Shown: positions 1 to 6,251, counted from the first letter of the stretch. The stretch: DNA of 7,649 bases from an uncultured Eubacteriales bacterium (GCA_900548615.1 URKW01000092.1:1-7649); one strand, 5' to 3'. Numbers and translations are program-made. Notes: a model not told the origin generated them from the sequence alone.

Positions 1-72
1 GATGAGCAACAGCTGAGATGGCGGCCTTTTATGCGCGGTTAGTTTTGACGCTTACGTTTTATCTCGAATCCT
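1..72. other. pheT 3' flank, no gene assigned
   Basis: This is sequence downstream of the pheT stop codon up to the window edge. I see no hairpin followed by a U-run in the pheT direction, so the terminator, if any, lies outside the window. A plus-strand frame is open from base 1 to a TAG at 40-42. It is too short to say whether it is the tail of a convergent gene. Confidence 0.3.
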
Positions 73-2514
73 TTACTTGGAGCGCAGCTCCGCGCCGAAG
101 CGCTTCACCAGCTTGTTGATGACACCGTTAGCCACGTCCTCGATCTCGGCGGAGGTCAGGGTCTTTTCCTTGGAGCCGATGGCCAGGCGGACGGTGACGG
201 ACTTCTTGCCGTCGGGCACCTGCTTGCCCCGGTACTCGTCCACGAAGTGCGCGCCGTGGAACAGCTCGCTCTTGACGCCCCGGATGGTCTGGGCCACGTC
301 CTCCCACTTCACCTCGCCGGGCAGCAGCACGGAGATATCGTACTCCGTCATGGGGTACTCCGGCAGGTGGGTGAAGCTGTTGGTGCGGGAGCGGAAGGGC
401 TTCAGGCAATCCTGATCCAGCTCAAAGAGCATGACGTTCAGGTTCTTGATGCCGCACTCCATGGACACCTTCTTGCTGAGCAGGGCCAGATCGCCGATGC
501 GCTCCTCGCCCAGATAGACGTTCAGCCACACCACGTTGTCGGCCCACACGGGCTTTTCCACCTGCTTAAGGGTGAAGCCCTCCATGTGGGTGTAGCGAGG
601 CATCATTTCCAGCACGCCCTTGGCCTTGCGGAACAGGGTGGTCACGTCCTTGCCGCCGCAGACGAAGGCACCGGCCACATGCTTGCGCTGGGAGGGCAGC
701 TTCTCGCGGGGATCATAGGGGGTAGTGTAATTCTCATCCCGGAACACCTGGGCGGTCTCGTAGATGGCGAACTCGTCGAAGTACCGCTCGTTCTTCACCA
801 CGGCCTTGCACAGATTGGGCAGCAGCGAGGAACGGACAAACCGCTCGGCAGGAGAGGGCGGCGTGGACAGGGCCAGAATGCCGTCGGTGCTCTGCAGCAC
901 GGCGTTGACATACAGCTCGTCCATCCAGGGATAGGTGAAGATCTCCTGCATGCCGCAGCGGAAGGACAGATACTCCTTGATCTTCCGCTCCAGATCCTTG
1001 TCCAGCTGGTTGATAGCGCCGTCGAAGGAGGTGGTGATGGGCGCGGCCTCAAAGTTCTCGTAGCCGTACATGCGGGCCACTTCCTCCATGATGTCGGCCT
1101 TGATGCTGACGTCGCCGGTGGAGCGCCACGTAGGCACCACCACGTGCATATTGTCGCCGTCGAAGGTCACCTGATAGCCCAGCAGCTCCATCTTGTGCTT
1201 CACGTCGTCGGGGGTCAGGGACTTGCCCAGGCGGCGCTCCAGCCAGCTGAGGGTCACGTCGATCTCCGCCTGCTTCAGGGGGACGGGATATGCATCCACA
1301 AAGCCAGTGACCTGCATCTCGGGATAAAGGTCGCCGAAGAGTTGCATCGATAGATCCAGCGCCTGATCGCAGCGCTCGGGGTCAATGGCCTTTTCATAGC
1401 GGGCGGAGGCCTCGGTGCGATTGTCGTACCGCAGAGCAGTACGGCGGATGCCGGCAGCTTGGAAGTTAGCAATTTCCAGAATGACTTTGTTGGTGGTGGG
1501 CAGGATGGAGTCCTTGGCGCCGCCCATGACGCCCGCCAGACCTACGATTCCCGCATCATCGGCGATGGTCAGATCGTCGGTGCTCAAGGGCAGCTCCTTG
1601 CCGTTCAGTAACGTCAGTGTTTCGCCCGGCTTGGCGCGTCGGACGATGATGTGACCGGCAATGTGGTCGGAGTCATAGGCGTGGGAGGGCTGACCGGTGG
1701 CCAACATGACGTAGTTGGTAATATCTACCAGTGCGTTGATGGGACGCATACCCGTCTTCCAGATGCGAACCTGCATCCAGTAGGGGGCGGGCTTGACGAA
1801 TACGTTCTCAATCTGGGTGCCAGTCATGCGGGGGCAGCGCTCCGCATCCTCTACGGTGACATGGAAACCAGAAGTGTTCTCCACATTACGGTCGAAGTGG
1901 GGGAACTCTTTCATGGGCAGGTGATACAGCGCCGCCAGCTCACGGGCGATGCCGTAATGGCCCCACAGGTCGGGGCGGTTGGTCATGGACTTGTTGTCGA
2001 TCTCCAGAATGATATCGTTCAGCTCCAGCGCGTCGGCCAGCGGCGTACCGGCAGGCGCGTCGAAGTCGCTCAAATCGAGGATGTGGGTCTCCTCCTTGGT
2101 GGGGAACAGGTCGGAAAGGCCGATCTCCACCGCGCCGCAGATCATGCCGTAGCTCTCCACGCCGCGGAGCTTGCTCTTCTTGATCTCCACCAGCTCGCCC
2201 TCGCCGTGCCACTTACACATGGCGCCGGGCAGCGCCACGGCCACCTTCATGCCTTCGGTCAGGTTGCTGCCGCCGCAGACGATATCCTTGACCTCGCCGC
2301 CGATATCGGTCTTGCAGACCTTCAGCTTGTCGGCGTTGGGATGCTGCTCGATGGTCTTGATCCGGCCCACCACCATGTGGTCGAACTGCTTGGCCAGCTC
2401 GATGGTGTCCTCCACCTCCACGGTGGACATGGTAAGATCATACGCCAGCCGCTTCAGATCCATATCCGCCGGTAGGTCGACGTAATCCTTGATCCAGTTC
2501 AGTGATACTTTCAT
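73..2514 (-). CDS. pheT: Phenylalanyl-tRNA synthetase beta subunit
   Basis: This is the beta chain of the cytoplasmic alpha2beta2 phenylalanyl-tRNA synthetase, which charges tRNA-Phe with Phe; in the family the beta chain binds tRNA and edits Tyr-tRNA-Phe. Its 813 aa is close to the usual ~800. Visible in order: an N-terminal EMAP-like tRNA-binding domain (about 40-153, with HPNADKLKVCK near 58 and VCGGSNL near 79), a B3/4 editing domain (about 210-380, with GQPSHAYD at 274-281, the expected site of the editing His), a B5 domain (about 412-485, ending IMEEVARMYGY), a degenerate synthetase-like core (about 495-700) and a C-terminal FDX-ACB anticodon-binding domain (about 717-810). ATG is at 2514; a GGAGG (2528-2524) lies 9 nt upstream and abuts the pheS stop. 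It is 15 nt from pheS and so probably co-transcribed and T-box controlled. The FDX-ACB start reads YPMTEYDIS, where many homologues have a basic pair before the Asp. Confidence 0.97.
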   Translation of the reverse strand: MKVSLNWIKDYVDLPADMDLKRLAYDLTMSTVEVEDTIELAKQFDHMVVGRIKTIEQHPNADKLKVCKTDIGGEVKDIVCGGSNLTEGMKVAVALPGAMCKWHGEGELVEIKKSKLRGVESYGMICGAVEIGLSDLFPTKEETHILDLSDFDAPAGTPLADALELNDIILEIDNKSMTNRPDLWGHYGIARELAALYHLPMKEFPHFDRNVENTSGFHVTVEDAERCPRMTGTQIENVFVKPAPYWMQVRIWKTGMRPINALVDITNYVMLATGQPSHAYDSDHIAGHIIVRRAKPGETLTLLNGKELPLSTDDLTIADDAGIVGLAGVMGGAKDSILPTTNKVILEIANFQAAGIRRTALRYDNRTEASARYEKAIDPERCDQALDLSMQLFGDLYPEMQVTGFVDAYPVPLKQAEIDVTLSWLERRLGKSLTPDDVKHKMELLGYQVTFDGDNMHVVVPTWRSTGDVSIKADIMEEVARMYGYENFEAAPITTSFDGAINQLDKDLERKIKEYLSFRCGMQEIFTYPWMDELYVNAVLQSTDGILALSTPPSPAERFVRSSLLPNLCKAVVKNERYFDEFAIYETAQVFRDENYTTPYDPREKLPSQRKHVAGAFVCGGKDVTTLFRKAKGVLEMMPRYTHMEGFTLKQVEKPVWADNVVWLNVYLGEERIGDLALLSKKVSMECGIKNLNVMLFELDQDCLKPFRSRTNSFTHLPEYPMTEYDISVLLPGEVKWEDVAQTIRGVKSELFHGAHFVDEYRGKQVPDGKKSVTVRLAIGSKEKTLTSAEIEDVANGVINKLVKRFGAELRSK

Positions 2515-2529
2515 GTGTCTTGCCCTCCC

Positions 2530-3567
2530 TTAGCGGAACTGATTCAGGAACCGCAGGTCAGCGCTGTGGAACAGACGCACATCGTCCACGCCGTAGCGCA
2601 TCATGACCAGACGATCCAAGCCGATGTTGACATAGAAGCCGGTGTATTCGTCGGGGTCGAGACCGGCCGCCTTCAATACGTTGGGGTGAGGGGTGCCGCC
2701 GGGCATGACCTCGATCCAGCCCACGTGCTTGCACACGCTGCAGCCCTTGCCGCCGCACACCAGACAGCCCATGTCGATCTCAAAGCCCGGCTCCACGAAG
2801 GGGAAGAAGCCGGCACGCATACGCACCGGAACATCCCGGCCGAACACCTTGCTGAGAATGCTCTTGATCATCACCTTGCCGGAGGAGAAGGTGAAGTCCT
2901 TGTCCACGATCAGCGCCTCATACTGGAAGAAGGCGCGCTCGTGACGGGCGTCGGTGGTCTCGTTGCGGTACACCTTGCCGGGGTACACGAAGCGATAGGG
3001 AGCCTTGTGGGTCTGGAGATAGCGGACGGAGCCGCCGGTCAGGTGGGGACGCAGGCACAGCTTGTCCCAGCACTCGCCCTTGTCGTGGCCCTCCAGCCAA
3101 TAGGTGTCCATGCTCTCACGGGCGGGATGGTTGGGGGGGAAGTTCAGGTTGTCGAAGCCGTACAGCTCGCTGGTGATATCGTCCTCCTCGAAAATTTCAA
3201 AGCCCATGGAGCGGAACGCGTCGTTCAGGTCGTAGCACATCTGGGTGATGGGGTGCAGACCGCCGCCAGAGGGCAGAATGCCCGGCACGGAGATATCGAA
3301 GTCGGGATCCACCTCCGACGCCTTCATCTTCAATTCATTGCGGCGGTTGTCCAGCAGCTCGGTCAGCTGGGCCTTGGCCTGGTTCACCGCCTTGCCCATC
3401 TCGGGACGCAGGGAAACGTCCAGCTTGGGCAGCTCCTTCAGCAGTCCCGTCAGCGTGCCCTGCTTGCCCAGCAGCAGCGCCTTGACCTCCTGCAGCTCCG
3501 GCTCGGTGCGGACGGCCTCGATCCTGGCCTTGCCCTCAGCCAGTAATTGTTCCAGTTTTTCTTTCAT
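2530..3567 (-). CDS. pheS: Phenylalanyl-tRNA synthetase alpha subunit (divergent active site)
   Basis: This is the catalytic class II subunit that activates Phe and transfers it to tRNA-Phe in complex with PheT. Its 345 aa matches the family. Residues 1-85 form the N-terminal helical coiled-coil arm; about 90-345 is the catalytic core. Motif 2 region is YRNETTDARHERAFFQYEA (200-218), FFPFVEP is at 254-260, a four-Cys knuckle (C268, C271, C276, C279) follows, and NIGLDRL (314-320) stands at motif 3. I chose the ATG at 3567 because a strong GGAGG (3583-3579) lies 11 nt upstream and the protein then starts where PheS normally does. The frame stays open upstream to an ATG at 3756, but that stretch lies in a palindrome and lacks a ribosome site. 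Oddities: LRPHLTGGSVR (172-182) where bacterial PheS usually has LRTHTSPVQ, Tyr312 at the position of E. coli Ala294, and EA rather than EG after motif 2 Gln. Function as PheS is supported by pheT and the Phe T-box. Confidence 0.95.
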   Translation of the reverse strand: MKEKLEQLLAEGKARIEAVRTEPELQEVKALLLGKQGTLTGLLKELPKLDVSLRPEMGKAVNQAKAQLTELLDNRRNELKMKASEVDPDFDISVPGILPSGGGLHPITQMCYDLNDAFRSMGFEIFEEDDITSELYGFDNLNFPPNHPARESMDTYWLEGHDKGECWDKLCLRPHLTGGSVRYLQTHKAPYRFVYPGKVYRNETTDARHERAFFQYEALIVDKDFTFSSGKVMIKSILSKVFGRDVPVRMRAGFFPFVEPGFEIDMGCLVCGGKGCSVCKHVGWIEVMPGGTPHPNVLKAAGLDPDEYTGFYVNIGLDRLVMMRYGVDDVRLFHSADLRFLNQFR

Positions 3568-3576
3568 ATTCAGCGC

Positions 3577-3587
3577 TTCCTCCTTTT
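3577..3587 (-). promoter_or_regulatory. Ribosome binding site deciding the pheS start
   Basis: Reads AAAAGGAGGAA on the minus strand, a near-perfect Shine-Dalgarno sequence. The GGAGG core ends 11 nt before the ATG at 3567. It fixes the start of pheS against the longer open frame that begins at 3756. Confidence 0.85.
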
Positions 3588-3603
3588 GGTTGTGGGCGTC
3601 TGT

Positions 3604-3740
3604 CAGGCAGCTCCGCCTCGTCGTATGCCGAGCCTTTTCCGCCAATACTTCGTTGCAGAGATTTGAAATACACAAAGTATTCCTGCATCTCTGTGCCTTG
3701 TCTTGACGAAAAATTCTTCGCCATCCAATCAGGCGGCCTG
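3604..3740. repeat. Long imperfect palindrome in the pheS leader (REP/MITE-like candidate)
   Basis: The two halves of this ~137-bp stretch are complementary along most of their length. The outer arms CAGGC (3604-3608) and CGCCT (3614-3618) pair with GCCTG (3736-3740) and AGGCG (3731-3735), with a 5-nt bulge. A middle segment at 3625-3644 pairs imperfectly with 3704-3724. The centre has a perfect 7-bp stem (CAGAGAT at 3656-3662 with ATCTCTG at 3687-3693) and an inner AATAC/GTATT stem (3667-3671 with 3677-3681) around an ACAAA loop. It lies between the T-box terminator and the pheS ribosome site, so only read-through transcripts carry it. Its origin as a non-autonomous repeat is inference; no transposase or clear target duplication is visible. 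Confidence 0.6.
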
Positions 3741-3798
3741 CCCGCCAGCAGCCCATAGTTAAGAGTTTTCGTAAGTGAGTCTTTGGGAATATGGGTAT

Positions 3799-3839
3799 AA
3801 AAAATGCCCCTCATCCCAGTCAAACAGGGACGAAAGGCA
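3799..3839 (-). terminator. T-box-controlled intrinsic terminator of pheST
   Basis: On the minus strand TGCCTTTCGTCCC (3839-3827) pairs with GGGATGAGGGGCA (3817-3805) over 13 positions, including G-U pairs. The loop is 9 nt and six U residues follow (3804-3799). It lies just after the T-box sequence, the standard place for the terminator that forms when tRNA-Phe is charged. Confidence 0.9.
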
Positions 3840-4050
3840 AAACTTCCGTGGTACCACCCAGCTTCGCGGACATGTCCGCGCACTCGTTTTCCCGTTAACG
3901 GAGGTTGACCCGTCCGCGCATTTCCTCGCGGCAGCTCCGGAGCGAACACCACATCACGGCACAGGACGGCTTTCAGCCGGTGACCGTCCCTCTCTTGGAG
4001 CCGTGTTCCCGTTGTGGAACTTCTCCCTCATGGCTTTTATATCAGATTAC
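3799..4050 (-). promoter_or_regulatory. T-box riboswitch leader, Phe-specific (UUC specifier)
   Basis: The leader senses uncharged tRNA-Phe and permits read-through into pheST. The conserved T-box GGGTGGTACCACGG lies at 3859-3846; its UGGU can pair with an acceptor end ACCA, fitting the A discriminator of tRNA-Phe. Stem I can be drawn from GGAG (4026-4023) pairing with CTCC (3942-3939), CCACA with TGTGG (3953-3949), CACGGC with GCCGTG (3960-3955), an AGAGAGG bulge region, and a distal GGACGG/CCGTCC stem whose loop contains GGCTGAAAGCC. The codon in the specifier loop, 3' to TGTGGTG, is TTC at 3946-3944. A perfect 16-bp palindrome (3880-3865) precedes the T-box, and the CCGTTAACGG typical of the antiterminator region lies near 3901-3892. 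The class is well established for Firmicute synthetase genes; the pairing shown is read by eye. Confidence 0.93.
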
Positions 4051-4056
4051 CTACTA

Positions 4057-4085
4057 TTTATAACACACCCTTTGCAAAGATGCAA
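4057..4085 (-). promoter_or_regulatory. Promoter of the pheST operon
   Basis: On the minus strand a -35 TTGCAT (4085-4080) and a -10 TATAAA (4062-4057) are separated by exactly 17 nt. Transcription would begin near 4050, about 25 nt before stem I of the T-box. The stretch immediately upstream (4141-4091) is rich in A and T runs and could act as an UP element. Confidence 0.8.
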
Positions 4086-4183
4086 GGGGGAATTTTGGCA
4101 AAAAAGCCACAAAAAGAGAAAAATTTTTCACTTTGTTTTTGACTTTATGAGAGAAACGCGAACGACGCGGCCGCATAACATGC

Positions 4184-4216
4184 TTCACAGGGATCGGCAA
4201 AGCCGACCCCTGTGAA
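4184..4216. repeat. Strong inverted repeat downstream of lysR
   Basis: TTCACAGGG (4184-4192) pairs with CCCTGTGAA (4208-4216). After one A-C mismatch, TCGGC (4194-4198) pairs with GCCGA (4202-4206), closing an AAA loop. The A-run follows on the plus strand, so the T-run precedes the stem in the lysR transcript. It is therefore not a canonical terminator for lysR, although it may mark the mRNA 3' end or be an interspersed palindrome. Confidence 0.7.
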
Positions 4217-4251
4217 AAAGAAATCATATGCAGTGCCCGAAGGCGTTTCCG

Positions 4252-4264
4252 GCGGCAAAGCCGC
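4252..4264. repeat. Small hairpin GCGGC-AAA-GCCGC next to the lysR stop
   Basis: A perfect 5-bp stem with an AAA loop lies 16 nt beyond the lysR stop codon. Its core GGCAAAGCC is identical to the core of the larger palindrome at 4184-4216. No U-run follows in either direction. Confidence 0.45.
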
Positions 4265-4279
4265 GAGCGTTGTTCCGGC

Positions 4280-5167
4280 TTACTTCACGCTCTCCCGGAT
4301 GAAATCCGCGAAGCGCTGGGCCGCCGCCGTCTGGGGCACGCCCCGCAGGATACACATGTCCACGCTGCGGGGCGGAATGTCAAAGGTGGTCTCCAGCTTC
4401 CGCAGACGGCCATTCTCCATATCCCGGCGGACGAATTCCTCCGTCACGCCTGCCACGCCGAAGCCGATGGCCGCCAGATCCACCAGCAGGCTCCGTGCAC
4501 CCAGCTCGATCTCCGGGTTCAGCCGCAGGCCGTTCTGCAGGAAGTATTTCTCCAGATACAGGCGGGAGCTGGCCTTCCGCTCCAGCAGGATCAGCGGGAA
4601 ATCCGCGATCTCCGCCAGCGTGTAGATGTGGTTAAAATCACAGGGGTAGTCGGGGCTTGCCACAAAGATGGAATGGGTGGCGAAGCAGGGGATCGTCTCG
4701 AAGCTGCCCTCGTTGGGAGTGCTGGCAAAGGCAATATCCACCTTGCCGGACTGCAGCAGGCCCAGCACCTTGTGGCTGCGGCCGGAGACGATCTGAATAT
4801 GAATGGCGGGGTACTGCTTGTGGAAGCTGTCCAGATAGGGCAGCAGGAACTGGCTGGTGACGGTATCGGACGCGCCGATGGTCAGGTGTCCCATTTGCAG
4901 CTCTCGGGTCTGGCTCAGCTTGGCCTCGCCGGTTTCCAGCAGGCCGATGGCGCTGCGGACATATTCATACAGCAGCTTGCCGTCGGCGGTCAGGGTGACG
5001 CCGCGGCTGTTGCGGGCAAAAAGACGGGTCTGGAGATCGCCCTCCAGCTGCTTGATGGACTGGCTGACGGCGGATTGGCTGATATACAGCGCCTGCGCCG
5101 CGGCGGTGATGTTGCCAGCTTCCGCCACTTCCTTGAATACCTTGTAGAGTTCCAGTTTAACGGCCAT
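4280..5167 (-). CDS. LysR-family transcriptional regulator
   Basis: This is a 295-aa DNA-binding regulator, the usual LysR length. Residues 1-60 form the winged helix-turn-helix, with NITAAAQALYISQSAVSQSI (19-38) as the helix-turn-helix and LFARNSRGVTLTADG (49-63) as the wing. A linker helix at about 64-92 is followed by an effector-binding domain of two alpha/beta lobes (about 93-295, from LTIGASDTV on). I place the start at 5167 rather than the ATG at 5176 because the AAAGGA at 5182-5177 gives normal spacing only to 5167. The gene is divergent from the 174-aa and 108-aa membrane genes, the classic layout in which a LysR protein controls its neighbour and itself. The effector cannot be named: the effector domain shows no feature I can tie to a ligand. 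Confidence 0.93.
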   Translation of the reverse strand: MAVKLELYKVFKEVAEAGNITAAAQALYISQSAVSQSIKQLEGDLQTRLFARNSRGVTLTADGKLLYEYVRSAIGLLETGEAKLSQTRELQMGHLTIGASDTVTSQFLLPYLDSFHKQYPAIHIQIVSGRSHKVLGLLQSGKVDIAFASTPNEGSFETIPCFATHSIFVASPDYPCDFNHIYTLAEIADFPLILLERKASSRLYLEKYFLQNGLRLNPEIELGARSLLVDLAAIGFGVAGVTEEFVRRDMENGRLRKLETTFDIPPRSVDMCILRGVPQTAAAQRFADFIRESVK

Positions 5168-5190
5168 TTCAACCATCCTTTCATAAGCTA

Positions 5191-5203
5191 TGACGATATG
5201 TCA
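5191..5203. promoter_or_regulatory. Candidate LysR operator (T-N11-A dyad)
   Basis: TGAC-GATAT-GTCA is a 13-bp dyad that fits the T-N11-A consensus of LysR sites. It lies between the lysR promoter and the lysR start, and about 100 bp upstream of the predicted transcript start of the divergent membrane gene. That position would suit autorepression of lysR. The short motif also occurs by chance, so confidence is moderate. Confidence 0.4.
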
Positions 5204-5223
5204 ATAATCACACATTGAAAATA

Positions 5224-5251
5224 ATTATACCAGATATGACGGCAAATGCAA
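5224..5251 (-). promoter_or_regulatory. Promoter of the LysR regulator gene
   Basis: On the minus strand a -35 TTGCAT (5251-5246) is followed after 16 nt by a perfect -10 TATAAT (5229-5224). The -10 is preceded by TGG, which provides an extended -10 TG. The expected transcript start is near 5217, giving a leader of about 50 nt. Confidence 0.78.
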
Positions 5252-5259
5252 GCCCCAAT

Positions 5260-5288
5260 TTGACGTTTTTCCGAACCTGTGGTACAAT
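5260..5288 (+). promoter_or_regulatory. Promoter of the membrane-protein gene pair
   Basis: A -35 TTGACG (5260-5265), a 17-nt spacer and a -10 TACAAT (5283-5288) make a near-consensus sigma-70-type promoter. Transcription would start near 5295. It faces away from the lysR promoter; the -35 boxes of the two promoters are only 8 bp apart. Confidence 0.85.
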
Positions 5289-5323
5289 GCTACGAGAAAA
5301 TCATTCTTTTTTGAGGTGAGTCT

Positions 5324-5848
5324 ATGCAGCAGATCAAGCGGGTCTGGAACAATCAGGATCTTGCCAACAAGGTAATCCTTGTCACCGGCATCATCATGGC
5401 CATCGTGTGTCTGGTGATGGGACAGGGCATGTATGGCGTGGTGTTTATTTTGCTGATGCTGGCCTTTGTGGCGGCCCACAGCACCCAGCGGGGCAAGCGC
5501 CTGCGCCGTCTGTACGGCGGCATGTATTTCCACATGCCGGACGGCGAGATCGTGCCCATGAGCTTCGAGCAGGTATCCACCGAGTACGTGAAGGGCCAAC
5601 AGGGCAAGTACGCCGACCGCCTTGTGTCCCTGTGGTTCCCCTACTGGCGGATCAACGAGGACGGCATGCTGGATACCGGCTTCGGGCTGGAGATCGACCT
5701 GACGGGCTTTGACGATCCCAACGGCCTGCTGCCGCTGCTGAAAAAGGGCGACTTCATCTATGTGACGGGCCGGGTGCAGGCCGAGCGCCGGGATTACTTC
5801 CGCATCGACCGGGTGGAGGAGCTCCGCCGTCAGGAGACGCGGCCATGA
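5324..5848 (+). CDS. Small membrane protein with a basic juxtamembrane patch and soluble C-terminal domain, unknown function
   Basis: I do not recognise this 174-aa protein. It has two hydrophobic segments at about 16-34 and 36-52 joined by a very short turn, so the protein probably forms a membrane hairpin with both ends on the same side. A basic patch (RGKRLRR, 56-62) follows, which by the positive-inside rule favours a cytoplasmic C-terminus. The soluble part (about 63-174) ends with KKGDFIYVTGRVQAERRDYF (140-159), a pattern of alternating strands that resembles the end of an OB fold; that resemblance is inference only. The ATG at 5324 has GAGGTG 5 nt upstream and a strong promoter ahead. 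It overlaps the next membrane gene by 4 nt and is divergent from the LysR gene, which may regulate it. Confidence 0.85.
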   Translation: MQQIKRVWNNQDLANKVILVTGIIMAIVCLVMGQGMYGVVFILLMLAFVAAHSTQRGKRLRRLYGGMYFHMPDGEIVPMSFEQVSTEYVKGQQGKYADRLVSLWFPYWRINEDGMLDTGFGLEIDLTGFDDPNGLLPLLKKGDFIYVTGRVQAERRDYFRIDRVEELRRQETRP

Positions 5849-6171
5849 AGCAGGAGCGGGGCGATCTTCTGGCCTTTGTCCACGGCGTGATCAATTTGAT
5901 CTGGCCGGTGTTCGCCTACGATCTGGCGGAGCTGGCGTCGCTGATCATCGGGGGCTACAGCTGGGCCACTATGGTGCCATCCACCATCATGCTGATCCTG
6001 CCCATCGTGTCCGACGTGGCGGGCATCGTGGTGGCGGGCGTGCGGTACTACCGGCGGCAGAGCGTGCTGGCGCTGATGGGATTGATCTTCTCCATCGCGG
6101 CGCTGGCGCTGTACTATATCCTGCGGGTGATGATGCAATTTTCACTGGGCTGGCTGGAACCGGCGATATGA
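5845..6171 (+). CDS. Small multi-spanning membrane protein, unknown function
   Basis: I do not recognise this 108-aa protein. It is mostly hydrophobic, with clear membrane segments at about 43-66 and 73-95 and a weaker amphipathic or membrane stretch at about 9-40. The short loop VRYYRRQ (66-72) between the two clear segments carries the positive charge and is probably cytoplasmic. The start codon overlaps the upstream stop as ATGA, and AGGAG (5832-5836) lies 8 nt before it, so the two genes are very likely translated together and the products may interact. There is no signal peptide cleavage site or catalytic motif that I can see. Confidence 0.82.
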   Translation: MKQERGDLLAFVHGVINLIWPVFAYDLAELASLIIGGYSWATMVPSTIMLILPIVSDVAGIVVAGVRYYRRQSVLALMGLIFSIAALALYYILRVMMQFSLGWLEPAI

Positions 6172-6199
6172 ACTGGCGCAAAATCTTCGATTTCATTGC

Positions 6200-6221
6200 G
6201 GCGGCATGTGGTCATGCCGCC
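6200..6221 (+). repeat. Hairpin A between the membrane operon and rimM
   Basis: GGCGGCATG (6200-6208) pairs perfectly with CATGCCGCC (6213-6221) around a TGGT loop. No U-run follows (CTACGG comes next), so it is not a typical terminator. It is nearly the reverse complement of hairpin B at 6252-6273. Confidence 0.75.
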
Positions 6222-6251
6222 CTACGGATATTCTATCGCTAGCGGTCGCAG

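Larger units (their letters stand above)
4086..4279. other. Intergenic region between lysR and the pheST promoter
   Basis: This stretch holds the AT-rich tract behind the pheST promoter (about 4091-4141) and two short hairpins listed separately. I see no open frame with a ribosome site. No hairpin followed by a U-run is present downstream of the regulator gene. Confidence 0.6.

Noticed and set aside
18..118. Small plus-strand frame starting with ATG at 18
   Set aside because: It overlaps the end of pheT antisense and has no ribosome site or recognisable product.
247..2475. Long plus-strand frames opposite pheT
   Set aside because: The His/Gly/Leu/Val-rich translations are typical of the antisense of a GC-rich gene, and pheT is unambiguous.
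3568..3756. N-terminal extension of pheS starting at the ATG at 3756
   Set aside because: The frame is open, but it runs through the palindrome, has no ribosome site, and would add 63 residues not seen in PheS. The ATG at 3567 has a near-perfect ribosome site.
3536..3952. 138-aa minus-strand frame across the T-box leader
   Set aside because: It covers the riboswitch, its terminator and the palindrome, and ends inside pheS. No ribosome site or family resemblance supports it.
3775..4215. 146-aa plus-strand frame opposite the T-box
   Set aside because: It is antisense to a well-supported structured leader and promoter, with no ribosome site.
4184..4216. Intrinsic terminator of lysR
   Set aside because: The stem is strong, but in the lysR direction the T-run lies before the stem instead of after it, so I list it as an inverted repeat only.
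4628..5218. 196-aa plus-strand frame opposite the LysR gene
   Set aside because: It is the antisense shadow of a clear LysR protein and has no ribosome site.
6196..6234. Promoter for rimM
   Set aside because: TTGCGG and TATTCT are present, but the spacing of 27 nt is far too long and the first overlaps hairpin A.
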